A stretch of 10,887 bases of DNA from Candidatus Saccharimonadales bacterium (GTDB lineage Bacteria > Patescibacteriota > Saccharimonadia > UBA4664 > SCTI01): positions 1 through 10,887 of the forward strand of contig JASLFZ010000010.1 of the NCBI GenBank assembly GCA_030150485.1, in the 5' to 3' direction. The notes below the pieces were generated by a model. That model was not told where the DNA came from, did no database searches, and saw only the letters and a list, made by a program, of their open reading frames with translations. Position numbers and translations under genes: made by a program. This document shows positions 1 through 6,048 of the stretch, in pieces. The number at the start of each line of letters is the position of its first letter. Position 1 is the first letter of the stretch.

Positions 1-282
1 GCATGGGGACTGGTAGATGTGGTAGGCCTGTTCGATGTGGGTGTCCCACAGGAACGCCACCACCAGGAAAATCAGCAGGACGGCAACGCCAATCAGTTTG
101 CCGTCACCCGGCAGAGCCAGTAACGCGACACCCACCACGGCAATGATTACGCCAATGATGAGGCCGGGCCAGATACGGCCGCTATGCCCAAGTCCGGTCT
201 CGGTCACGAGTGCCCAGATCGGGTAGATGACAATACCGGCCAATGAGGCCAGCCCGATCAGGATTGCAACGGCTTTAATCAC
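1..282 (-). CDS. Small multi-pass membrane protein, partial (C-terminus off the left edge)
   Basis: The minus strand is open from a GTG at 282 to the window edge, 94 codons with no stop. An AGGAG ribosome binding site lies about 5 bases upstream (inside 288-296), which supports the GTG start. The peptide is strongly hydrophobic. It has three likely membrane helices at about residues 3-25, 39-57 and 62-79, separated by short polar turns (TETGLGHSGR and PGDGK), followed by a polar segment starting WDTHIEQAYHIY. There is no clear cleavable signal peptide. I do not recognise a family. It is divergent from fusA and shares the 283-496 intergenic region with it. The three-helix pattern and codon content argue for a real gene, but the function is unknown. 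Confidence 0.7.
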   Translation of the reverse strand, partial: MIKAVAILIGLASLAGIVIYPIWALVTETGLGHSGRIWPGLIIGVIIAVVGVALLALPGDGKLIGVAVLLIFLVVAFLWDTHIEQAYHIYQSPC

Positions 283-333
283 AGCTGGCTCCTCTCGGGA
301 GTGTCAAAGGGCGGTGGGTGTAACTGAGGCAAC

Positions 334-362
334 AAACTATCATGTTTCAGATATAAAGTCAA
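334..362 (-). promoter_or_regulatory. Possible promoter for the leftward membrane-protein gene
   Basis: On the minus strand TTGACT (357-362) is followed after 17 bases by TAGTTT (334-339). The -35 box is good and the -10 box weak. It lies about 50 bases upstream of the GTG start of the leftward gene. Confidence 0.3.
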
Positions 363-395
363 TGTAACGCTGGCTTCAATGCACACGTCAAAACC

Positions 396-424
396 TTGCG
401 TTTACGCCGTAGAATCGGTAAAAT
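396..424 (+). promoter_or_regulatory. Probable sigma70-type promoter of fusA
   Basis: TTGCGT (396-401) and TAAAAT (419-424) are separated by exactly 17 bases. Transcription would start near 431, leaving a leader of about 65 bases before the fusA ATG. The region between the divergent genes is AT-rich, as expected for a promoter. Confidence 0.55.
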
Positions 425-475
425 TTTGATAACCAGTGCGCTCGAGCACTTTATGTTTTGCGCAGGTTTAAGCAT

Positions 476-480
476 AAGGA
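476..480 (+). promoter_or_regulatory. Distant AAGGA ribosome binding site of fusA
   Basis: AAGGA ends 16 bases before the fusA ATG at 497, which is much farther than usual. No closer purine-rich site exists in the interval. The same GCATAAGGA string occurs before tuf, where the spacing is normal. A TTG at 458 would extend the frame upstream, but EF-G proteins normally start with the MAREYS-type sequence encoded at 497. Confidence 0.4.
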
Positions 481-496
481 TAAATTACCAACCACC

Positions 497-2575
497 ATGG
501 CCCGTGAATATTCCCTCGAAAACACCCGCAACGTAGGTATCATCGCCCACATCGACGCCGGTAAGACGACGACGACCGAAGGCATCCTGTACCGTACCGG
601 TAAGACCCACAAGATCGGTGAGGTCCACCAGGGCGAAGCCACCATGGACTGGATGGAGCAAGAGCGCGAGCGCGGCATTACGATTACTTCGGCCGCCACG
701 ACCTGTTTCTGGAATGATACGCGCATTAACATCATTGATACGCCCGGCCACATCGATTTTACCGTTGAGGTTGAGCGGTCTTTGCGCGTGCTCGATGGCG
801 CCGTTACCGTGTTCGACGGCAAGATGGGCGTTGAGCCCCAGAGTGAAACCGTCTGGCGTCAGGCCGATAAGTACGGCGTGCCGCGCATCTGCTTTATCAA
901 CAAGATCAACCAAACCGGCGGTGATTTTTATAAGAGCCTCGAAAGTATTCACGAGCGTTTGAGCAAGCGAGCCTATGCAATTCACCTTCCGATTGGCTTT
1001 GAGCAGAGTATTAACGGCATTATTGATCTGGTCGAGATGAAGGCCTACAGCTATAAGGATTACACCGACCACGAGCTGGTGGAGGTGGAAATTCCGGCCG
1101 ACATGCAGGAAAAGGCTGAGCGCTATCGCCAGCATTTGGTTGAGGCCGCGGTTGAGGCCGATGACGCCCTACTCGAAAAGTACCTGGAAGGCACCGAACT
1201 AACCATCGATGAGATCAAGGGCGCTATTCGTAAAAGCGTCTTGACTGGGCAATTCTATGCGGTTTCCGGCGGCGATGGCCGTGGTGTGATCGTCGAAAAG
1301 CTGCTGGATGCGGTGGTGGACTACCTGCCGAGCCCGCTCGATGTGCCGCCCATGTTTGGCACCGACCCCAAAACGGCCGAGCAGATTGAGCGCAAAGCCA
1401 GCGACGAGGAGCCCTTTTCGGCTTTGGCCTTTAAGATTGCTACCGATCCCTTTGTTGGTAAGCTGGCATTCTTCCGGGTGTACTCCGGCACGCTGGAGTC
1501 CGGTTCTTATATTCTGAACTCGAGCACGGGGCAGAAGGAGCGTATCGGACGCATTCTGCGGATGCACGCAAACACGCGTGAGGAGGTGCAAAAAGTGTAC
1601 GCCGGCGAGATTGCGGCGGCGGTGGGCCTCAAGGGCACCACGACCGGTAATACGCTCAGTGATGTGGCGCATCCAATTATTCTCGAATCCATTACCTTCC
1701 CTGAGCCGGTGATCCAGATCGCGATTGAGCCGAAAACTAAGGCCGACCAAGAAAAAATGGGCTTAGCCTTGCAGCGCCTCGCCGAAGAGGATCCGACCTT
1801 CCGCATTTCCAGCAACCACGAGACCGGCCAGACCCTGATTGCGGGTATGGGCGAGCTGCACTTAGATATTATTGTCGACCGCATGAAGCGCGAGTTTAAG
1901 GTGGAGGCCAACGTTGGCCGCCCGCAGGTGGCGTACCGCGAGACCATTAAGAAGACCGCCAGCGGCCAGGGTAAGTTTGTGCGCCAGTCTGGGGGTCGCG
2001 GTCAGTACGGTGACGTTTGGATCGAGCTGAGCCCGCAAGAGCCCGGCACGCCCTATGAGTTCGAAAACGCCATCGTGGGTGGTGCGATCCCGCGCGAGTA
2101 CATTAAGCCGGTTGATGAGGGTATTAAGGAGGCTATGCAGAATGGCGTGGTGGCCGGTTACCCGGTGGTAGATATTAAGGCGAAGCTGTATGACGGTTCG
2201 TACCACGACGTCGACTCCAGCGAGATGGCCTTTAAGATCGCCGGCTCGATGGCCTTTCAATCGGTCGCCAAAAAGGCCGAGCCGATTATTCTGGAGCCGA
2301 TTATGAAGATTGAGGTGGTGGTGCCGGAGGAGTACATGGGTGATATTATCGGCGACATCAACAGTAAGCGCGGCCGCATTGAGCAGATGACCGACCGGGG
2401 TAGTGCCAAGGTAGTGGACGCGTTCGTGCCACTTTCGGAGATGTTTGGCTATACCACGACGCTGCGCTCGATGACGCAGGGCCGCGGCTCAAACTCGATG
2501 GAGTTTGATCATTACGCCGAGGTTCCGCCAAACGTAGCTCAAGAGATTATTGGCAAGCAGGCCGTTAACGCCTAA
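497..2575 (+). CDS. fusA: Translation elongation factor G
   Basis: EF-G is the ribosome-dependent GTPase that translocates tRNA and mRNA after peptide bond formation; with RRF it also recycles ribosomes. The 692-residue length fits the family. The N-terminus from ATG 497 is the usual MAREYSLE type. Visible GTPase motifs are G1 AHIDAGKT (17-24), G2 RGITI (59-63) and G3 DTPGH (81-85). G4 is odd: it reads NKIN at 135-138 where NKxD is expected. The usual G5 region (GSAFKNKGVQ type) is replaced by SGGDGRG at about 257-263, just before the conserved LLDAVVDYLPSP. Domain II, then GQGKFVRQSGGRGQYGDVW of domain IV, and the domain V end (EYMGDIIGDINSKRG, SMTQGRG) follow in normal order. The gene stands alone between its own promoter and a strong terminator, not beside tuf. 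Identity is certain; nucleotide specificity is worth testing. Confidence 0.98.
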   Translation: MAREYSLENTRNVGIIAHIDAGKTTTTEGILYRTGKTHKIGEVHQGEATMDWMEQERERGITITSAATTCFWNDTRINIIDTPGHIDFTVEVERSLRVLDGAVTVFDGKMGVEPQSETVWRQADKYGVPRICFINKINQTGGDFYKSLESIHERLSKRAYAIHLPIGFEQSINGIIDLVEMKAYSYKDYTDHELVEVEIPADMQEKAERYRQHLVEAAVEADDALLEKYLEGTELTIDEIKGAIRKSVLTGQFYAVSGGDGRGVIVEKLLDAVVDYLPSPLDVPPMFGTDPKTAEQIERKASDEEPFSALAFKIATDPFVGKLAFFRVYSGTLESGSYILNSSTGQKERIGRILRMHANTREEVQKVYAGEIAAAVGLKGTTTGNTLSDVAHPIILESITFPEPVIQIAIEPKTKADQEKMGLALQRLAEEDPTFRISSNHETGQTLIAGMGELHLDIIVDRMKREFKVEANVGRPQVAYRETIKKTASGQGKFVRQSGGRGQYGDVWIELSPQEPGTPYEFENAIVGGAIPREYIKPVDEGIKEAMQNGVVAGYPVVDIKAKLYDGSYHDVDSSEMAFKIAGSMAFQSVAKKAEPIILEPIMKIEVVVPEEYMGDIIGDINSKRGRIEQMTDRGSAKVVDAFVPLSEMFGYTTTLRSMTQGRGSNSMEFDHYAEVPPNVAQEIIGKQAVNA

Positions 2576-2590
2576 GCCAGTCGCAAACAG

Positions 2591-2618
2591 AAAGAAGACC
2601 GCGAAAGCGGTCTTCTTT
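2591..2618 (+). terminator. Intrinsic terminator of fusA
   Basis: A perfect 12-bp stem (2591-2602 with 2607-2618) closes on a GAAA tetraloop. The 3' arm ends TCTTCTTT and is followed by GTCTCTCG, so the U-rich tail is partly inside the stem. It sits 15 bases after the fusA stop codon. Confidence 0.85.
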
Positions 2619-2645
2619 GTCTCTCGTTACACTTATGCTTATATA
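2617..2645 (+). promoter_or_regulatory. Possible promoter for the 2680 gene
   Basis: TTGTCT (2617-2622) and TATATA (2640-2645) are 17 bases apart, directly after the fusA terminator. Each box matches consensus at four of six positions. It would give a leader of about 28 bases before ATG 2680. Confidence 0.35.
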
Positions 2646-2679
2646 GTGGTAGATTAAACTCATAAATGGGAAATCAGGT

Positions 2680-3079
2680 ATGGCTACCGCAGAAACGGTA
2701 AATCCAGCGGAAGAGTCCGAGGAATCAGGCACTAAATATGATGAGCTTTTGGCTCAGGCACGCGAAGAGCGAGGCGACCCCCTCCTGGATAGTTCTTTAA
2801 AGGATCTTGACCGAGCAGATCGAGATGGATACCGAACAGGTGGCGACCAGGGACGTAGCGATGACGTAGTACGGGACAAATCTCGAGCGTATGGCGCCAA
2901 GCCACACGTTGAGGTAGGGCTCCGAAACGAGGAGCGGGCAGTGCAGAACCAAGTGCAGGGTGAAGATAGTCCTTACGGCGCACACTACTTAGCTGATGCA
3001 CGAAGTAGGCAAGAAGATGCGACTGGTAATTTTTACCGGGCCCGGGAGGCTGCGGCGGCAGCTGGTAAGGCTTACGATA
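2680..3079 (+). pseudogene. Unrecognised hydrophilic protein, C-terminus cut off at the foreign junction
   Basis: The frame opens with ATG 2680 and gives about 133 residues that look like one coherent protein: acidic at the start (AEESEESGTKYDELL), highly charged throughout, and ending in a helical Ala-rich piece (YRAREAAAAAGKAYDK). No signal peptide, membrane segment or known motif is visible. After about 3079 the same frame reads an Rhs gene out of phase, giving Arg/His-rich nonsense to a stop at 3301-3303. The apparent 207-residue product is therefore an artefact of the junction. The ribosome binding site is poor (GGGAAA about 8 bases back). The missing C-terminus is not found at the other border near 6440. 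I cannot assign a function. Confidence 0.5.
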
Positions 3080-3739
3080 AGCACCAGGCTCATCACCGAC
3101 GAGGCGGGATCAGTCGTCGGGCGCTACGACTATGGTGCGTGGGGCAAGGTGACCGCGCACAGCGGCAGTGCCACAACCAATCTTCAATTCGATGGTCAGT
3201 ACACGGACGCCGAGACAGGCTTCCAATACCTGAGAGCCCGTTACTACGACCCATCTACAGGGCAGTTTTTGACGACAGATCCCGCTGCCGCACTTACACA
3301 TAGTCGGTACGGGTTCAGTGAAAATGATCCGACCGATTTGTACGACCCCTCTGGGCAATTCTCATTCGGCAATCTATATAGTACTTTTCTCAAAGTCGCC
3401 GCCGTGCTACCATATGGACTGTATTTTGGTGCTTATCATGTCGCAAAGGCGGTGAATAATTTTGGATGCTCTAGCTGGTTTGGGTTTGCCCAGCCAGTGA
3501 CTTGCGCTGTGGCTCATGGCGTGGTTGCTGCGTCGCCCTTGCCGATATTCGAGGCCGCTGGCTTGGCGGGAGATGTATTCATCGACTACGTGAAGGGCGA
3601 GTCACCCTGCGACGAGGGAGTCGTAGCGCCGATCAATCCACTGCACAGTGCTACCTGGCTACCAGGATGGCTTAGAGCTGGCCCGAGCTGGTATCTACCC
3701 GGCGTCCACTCTAACGGGTACGTAGACTTCGAGTGGTGA
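3080..3739 (+). pseudogene. C-terminal end of an Rhs/YD-repeat protein with a variable tip, N-terminus missing
   Basis: From AGC at 3080 the frame reads STRLITDEAGSVVGRYDYG, then GQYTDAETGFQYLRARYYDP, STGQFLTTDP and DPSG. This is the conserved end of the Rhs core. Rhs proteins form a shell that packages a C-terminal toxin, delivered by type VI or other secretion systems or displayed on the surface. About 219 residues remain. Some 93 belong to the core and about 126 after DPSG form the variable tip, which has hydrophobic stretches (FLKVAAVLPYGLYFGAYHVA) and three Cys. I recognise no toxin family in the tip. A real Rhs gene would have over a thousand codons upstream; here an unrelated frame precedes it. 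The in-frame ATG at 2996 only reads the neighbouring gene out of phase. The core wording is of the actinobacterial type. Confidence 0.8.
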
Positions 3740-3996
3740 AGCACTCGTTTGGCGATTATGTATATGTCATAGTCTTTTACGCGACGTTCGTCGCTGTTGG
3801 TCTCACAATGGTCGCGCTCGGCACCCGTCGCACCTACCGGTTTCTCCGCTTACACGGGTGGCCGATAGTGCCGGTATGGATCACTGTCGTGCTTGTAGGC
3901 TGGCTGATATTTATTGGCGGATGGCTAATAATGCTGGTCTATCTTCTGCTCCTCGGGGCGAAGAACGTGATGCGGCGACTCGTGTCAACTAAGTGA
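3733..3996 (+). CDS. Two-helix membrane protein, candidate immunity partner of the Rhs tip
   Basis: The frame can start at GTG 3733 (87 residues) or GTG 3736. The second overlaps the Rhs stop by four bases (GTGA), the usual sign of translational coupling, so it is the likelier start and gives 86 residues. Two membrane segments are visible, at about residues 8-29 and 43-73, separated by a basic loop (GTRRTYRFLRLHG), with a basic tail (RRLVSTK). In Rhs, CDI and related polymorphic toxin systems, a small cognate immunity gene directly follows the toxin tip, and membrane-acting toxins often have membrane immunity proteins. The role here is inferred only from position, overlap and topology. No family was recognised. 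Confidence 0.6.
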   Translation: MVKHSFGDYVYVIVFYATFVAVGLTMVALGTRRTYRFLRLHGWPIVPVWITVVLVGWLIFIGGWLIMLVYLLLLGAKNVMRRLVSTK

Positions 3997-4163
3997 CAGG
4001 ATCATCGACCGCATGTAACTCCTGCGGCGCAAGAGCGGTCCAAGGTGGGGGCGGCGATGCGCTGGAGGTTGAAGGACTCGGTCGGCAGTACGCCGCGAGA
4101 CTTGGTGCTTACCATGTCGTTCGGAGTGCTGTCAGTATTAGCGAGTTAGGCTGCGGCAGTTGA
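3993..4163 (+). CDS. Doubtful 56-residue ORF overlapping the membrane protein stop
   Basis: A GTG at 3993 overlaps the preceding TGA stop by four bases, as the previous gene pair does, and the frame runs 56 codons to TGA 4161-4163. The peptide is Gly/Ala-rich, with a CNSC pair near the start and one later Cys, and has no recognisable domain. The overlap is the main argument for it. Length and composition are compatible with chance in GC-rich DNA. Confidence 0.2.
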   Translation: MTGSSTACNSCGARAVQGGGGDALEVEGLGRQYAARLGAYHVVRSAVSISELGCGS

Positions 4164-4395
4164 GGTCGAGATTGACCCCGTTGCCACCGCTCATCGAGAT
4201 CCTCTACCTGCTCTACGCGCCTCACTACGACGAGAAACCCCCGGCGTGTCGGCGCAATGCATCAAGGGCAGCCGGACATAGGGCTCGAGAAGATGACCGA
4301 CCGACTGTTCGGCGATGTGAAGATCATCTTGCGTCGTCAAGCCGCAACGATACCGGTAGCTCGCACAATGCCGCTTGTACGATTCCCAGAAACGC
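4164..4395. other. Gene-poor stretch before hicBA
   Basis: No convincing gene, hairpin or repeat is visible. A frame at 4160-4423 is open, but its product is Arg/Ser/Cys-rich, has no domain and lacks a ribosome binding site. Short open pieces in other frames suggest decayed coding sequence, but none could be named. Confidence 0.4.
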
Positions 4396-4424
4396 TTGCC
4401 TCGGCCCCATGACGGGCTTATGAT
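4396..4424 (+). promoter_or_regulatory. Probable promoter of hicBA
   Basis: TTGCCT (4396-4401) and TATGAT (4419-4424) are 17 bases apart. The predicted start near 4431 leaves a very short leader, with an AAGGGAG ribosome binding site at 4433-4439, eight bases before the hicB ATG. Confidence 0.55.
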
Positions 4425-4447
4425 GGAGGTGTAAGGGAGTCGGTTTT

Positions 4448-4666
4448 ATGGACAGGAAGCAATTCGAGGTCGTCCTCATCCCGCAGGCCACGGGCGGGTT
4501 TGTCGTATCGGTGCCTGAACTGCCGAGCGTCGTCACCGAAGGCGCTACCGCCGCCGAAGCTCTAGCGATGGCCAAGGATGCGATCGAGGGCTATCTTGCG
4601 ACCATGCGTGATCATGGGTGGAAGCTGCCGTCTGTGCGACGCGAGCAGGTCGCCGTAAGCGGGTGA
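4448..4666 (+). CDS. hicB: HicB-family antitoxin
   Basis: The 72-residue product has the HicB partial RNase H-like fold signature: a beta strand FEVVLIPQATGGFVVSVPELPSVVTEGAT (residues 6-34), then the helix AAEALAMAKDAIEGYLATM (35-53). HicB binds and neutralises the HicA mRNA interferase. Many HicB proteins carry an extra C-terminal HTH or ribbon-helix-helix DNA-binding domain used for autorepression. This one ends soon after the core and seems to lack it. The AAGGGAG ribosome binding site is well placed for ATG 4448. It overlaps hicA by four bases. Antitoxin-first order is the reverse of the best studied hicAB loci but is found in the family. Confidence 0.88.
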   Translation: MDRKQFEVVLIPQATGGFVVSVPELPSVVTEGATAAEALAMAKDAIEGYLATMRDHGWKLPSVRREQVAVSG

Positions 4667-4890
4667 GCGACAAGCTCCCTTCGGTCAGGCCACATCAGCT
4701 GATACGGGCGCTCGAGCGAGCCGGGTGGGAGCGTGACCGTATCCGTGGCAGCCATCACTATCTGGTTCACCGCAAGCGTCGAGAAGCGATCCCGGTGCCT
4801 GTGCACAACCGCGACGTCAAACCGGGCCTACTACTCGCCATCATCAAAGCGGCGGGGCTCAGTCGTGAGGAGTTCCGTCGGCTTCTCTAG
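4663..4890 (+). CDS. hicA: HicA-family mRNA interferase toxin
   Basis: GTG 4663 overlaps the hicB stop by four bases (GTGA) and begins VSDKLPSVRPHQLIRALERAG, a normal HicA N-terminus. The 75-residue length fits. The key motif RGSHHYLVH is at residues 28-36; the His after Gly-Ser is the catalytic residue of HicA, a small double-stranded-RNA-binding-fold ribonuclease that cleaves mRNA. The end IPVPVHNRDVKPGLLLAIIKAAGLSREEF (43-71) is also typical. A longer frame from 4618 exists but only reads hicB out of phase. The toxin appears intact, so the pair may be functional. Such pairs are common on mobile DNA. Confidence 0.9.
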   Translation: MSDKLPSVRPHQLIRALERAGWERDRIRGSHHYLVHRKRREAIPVPVHNRDVKPGLLLAIIKAAGLSREEFRRLL

Positions 4891-4979
4891 AGGCCCCCAA
4901 TACAGGTTGTGCGACGCGGCGTGGATGATCCTGGGCGGAGCCCGATGGCTCGCGGGTGTTGAGTCGCTACGCTCGGACG

Positions 4980-5477
4980 ATGACCGTGCAAGGCCCCCCA
5001 ATAGTTGTTCGGGAAGCAGATCCTGCTGACGCTCCGAATCTCGCTGCAATAAAGCGGTCCATGGAGGACCAAACTTATTCGGGCTACGGCTCAGCGGAGG
5101 AGCACGAGCGTGGGCTCGCCGAGTTCTGTTCGACGAGCTATCTCGCTAGCTTGATCGAAGATGAGGGAGAAGGGAGTGCAGACGCGCGGCCCGTGGGAGG
5201 AGGAGGTCGGAGACGGCAGGAACATCGCCATAGGTCCAGAACATGCCCCCAGATCTTCTCCTCCTCAGATCGCCACCCGATGCTGGCAACGGCCAGGATT
5301 CGCAGTGGTACCGTGGTCCTATGGCCCAAAACCGAGGATGTTGACGATTATGGTGAACAATGTGTAGAATCGAGACGTCCTGTAGCACACTTGACTTCTG
5401 CTCTACGTTGGGTTCTCGGGAAGTCAGAACGCGTGATCCACGAAAGAGAACGCAGACAGGCAGACCTCACCCCATAG
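4980..5477 (+). pseudogene. Remnant of a GNAT-family N-acetyltransferase
   Basis: From ATG 4980 the first 60 residues (PPIVVREADPADAPNLAAIKRSM, then EEHERGLAEFCSTSYLASLIED) resemble the N-terminal strand and helices of GNAT acetyltransferases. The acetyl-CoA-binding motif (R/Q-x-x-G-x-G/A) and central strands that should follow are absent. After residue 61 the frame turns into Gly/Arg/His-rich sequence with no fold signature, ending at TAG 5475-5477. Other frames in 5150-5370 do not restore the domain, so this looks like truncation or replacement, not a single frameshift. There is no good ribosome binding site. The GNAT call rests on a short region. Confidence 0.45.
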
Positions 5478-5508
5478 AGCAGAGGCGACGCAGCTTGACT
5501 GCGCCGTA

Positions 5509-5553
5509 GCGGACTCCCGGCCATCGCGCGTGTTCGTGACGCCGGGAGTCCGC
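5509..5553. repeat. 12-bp inverted repeat, possible U-less terminator
   Basis: GCGGACTCCCGG (5509-5520) pairs perfectly with CCGGGAGTCCGC (5542-5553) across a 21-base loop that can itself pair in part (CGCG with CGTG). It lies 31 bases after the GNAT remnant stop. It may be a terminator of the type without a U-tract found in GC-rich bacteria. Confidence 0.6.
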
Positions 5554-5704
5554 ACTCATATGCGACCGGCGAAGTTTACGGAACCTAACGGTCAGATAAT
5601 CACGCCGGATTCCGAGTTGCGGAACTCGAAGGTCGACTTGACGAAGCCTTCGTGGGCTGCTGAACAGGCCCGGCTCCCGAAGATTCGGAAGCCCCATCCT
5701 GCTT

Positions 5705-5725
5705 GATCGCCGCCTTCTGGCGATC
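5705..5725. repeat. 7-bp hairpin
   Basis: GATCGCC (5705-5711) pairs with GGCGATC (5719-5725) around a 7-base loop. No T-run follows. Confidence 0.5.
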
Positions 5726-5741
5726 GAGGCACACCGAACCA

Positions 5742-5775
5742 ATGGTCCCGCAAGGGCGTACCCCTGCGGGACCAT
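5742..5775. repeat. 11-bp inverted repeat with inner stem
   Basis: ATGGTCCCGCA (5742-5752) pairs perfectly with TGCGGGACCAT (5765-5775). After one mismatch, GGG (5754-5756) pairs with CCC (5761-5763) around a CGTA loop, making one long hairpin. No T-run follows. Confidence 0.6.
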
Positions 5776-5845
5776 CTGCTTACGGCCCCTCGAGATCCAG
5801 GCGGACCGTCTGGCTAGATACGGGCTAATCCAGAGGGTCTGCGAC

Positions 5846-6007
5846 TCAGCCTGTCTCACGGATGGCCTTGCCTGCTCGCCGCCGAACCTGCCGACCGACC
5901 GGCTCCAGCAGGAGCTCAAGCAGGCGATCCAGGTTGGATGCCGGGTTCGCAGCTTGTTCCGATCTCCCCGGAGGGCGGGATTCGAACTCTTCTAGACGGC
6001 GACACAT
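5846..6007 (-). CDS. Possible 53-residue small protein, unrecognised
   Basis: The minus strand is open from ATG 6007 to TGA 5848-5846. The peptide has an acidic-to-basic pattern with a clear amphipathic stretch (NLDRLLELLLEPVGRQVRRRAGKAIRETG, residues 25-53) that looks more protein-like than random GC-rich frames. AGAGG abuts the ATG, too close for a normal ribosome binding site, and the frame stays open upstream to a TGA in the facing gene, so this may be the tail of a decayed longer gene. No family was recognised. Confidence 0.25.
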   Translation of the reverse strand: MCRRLEEFESRPPGRSEQAANPASNLDRLLELLLEPVGRQVRRRAGKAIRETG

Positions 6008-6022
6008 CCTCTGGCGTACAAT
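5993..6022 (+). promoter_or_regulatory. Possible promoter of the 6049 gene
   Basis: TAGACG (5993-5998) and TACAAT (6017-6022) are 18 bases apart. The -10 box matches five of six positions. Transcription would start near 6029, shortly before the GAGG site at 6037-6040. Confidence 0.35.
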
Positions 6023-6048
6023 TCCACTAGTTAAGTGAGGAATCTGCC

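Larger units (their letters stand above)
5478..5845. other. Non-coding stretch dense in inverted repeats
   Basis: No gene is supported here. Perfect short inverted repeats follow one another without overlap: 5509-5520/5542-5553 (12 bp), 5566-5571/5603-5608 (6 bp), 5613-5618/5623-5628 (6 bp), 5641-5645/5649-5653 (5 bp), 5705-5711/5719-5725 (7 bp) and 5742-5752/5765-5775 (11 bp). None is followed by a T-run. It could be a structured RNA, folded single-stranded DNA or a run of terminator-like elements. A minus-strand frame at 5467-5919 is open but Arg/Ser-rich without a domain. Confidence 0.55.

Noticed and set aside
491..500. ACCACCATGG around the fusA start equals a eukaryotic Kozak consensus
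   Set aside because: Coincidence; the gene and promoter are bacterial and the motif has no role in bacterial initiation.
485..1135. 216-codon open frame on the minus strand inside fusA, and similar long antisense frames in tuf and prs
   Set aside because: They are shadows of strongly coding genes; the products have no domains and the codon pattern belongs to the sense strand.
497..2575. Recoded UGA (as in Gracilibacteria/SR1)
   Set aside because: No in-frame TGA occurs inside any of the well-recognised genes, so the standard code explains everything.
4160..4423. 87-codon frame before hicB
   Set aside because: The product is Arg/Ser/Cys-rich without a domain or ribosome binding site, and it runs through the hicBA promoter.
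5583..5939. ACCTAAC (5583-5589) and GTTGGAT (5933-5939) as an integron attC core pair
   Set aside because: They are over 350 bases apart, far beyond attC length, and no intI is present.
5977..5989. GGGATTCGAACTC, the reverse of a tRNA T-loop, suggesting a tRNA or an att remnant on the minus strand
   Set aside because: The flanking T-stem does not pair (AAGAG against CCCGC) and no matching acceptor stem was found 70-75 bases away. An att fragment cannot be excluded but is unsupported.
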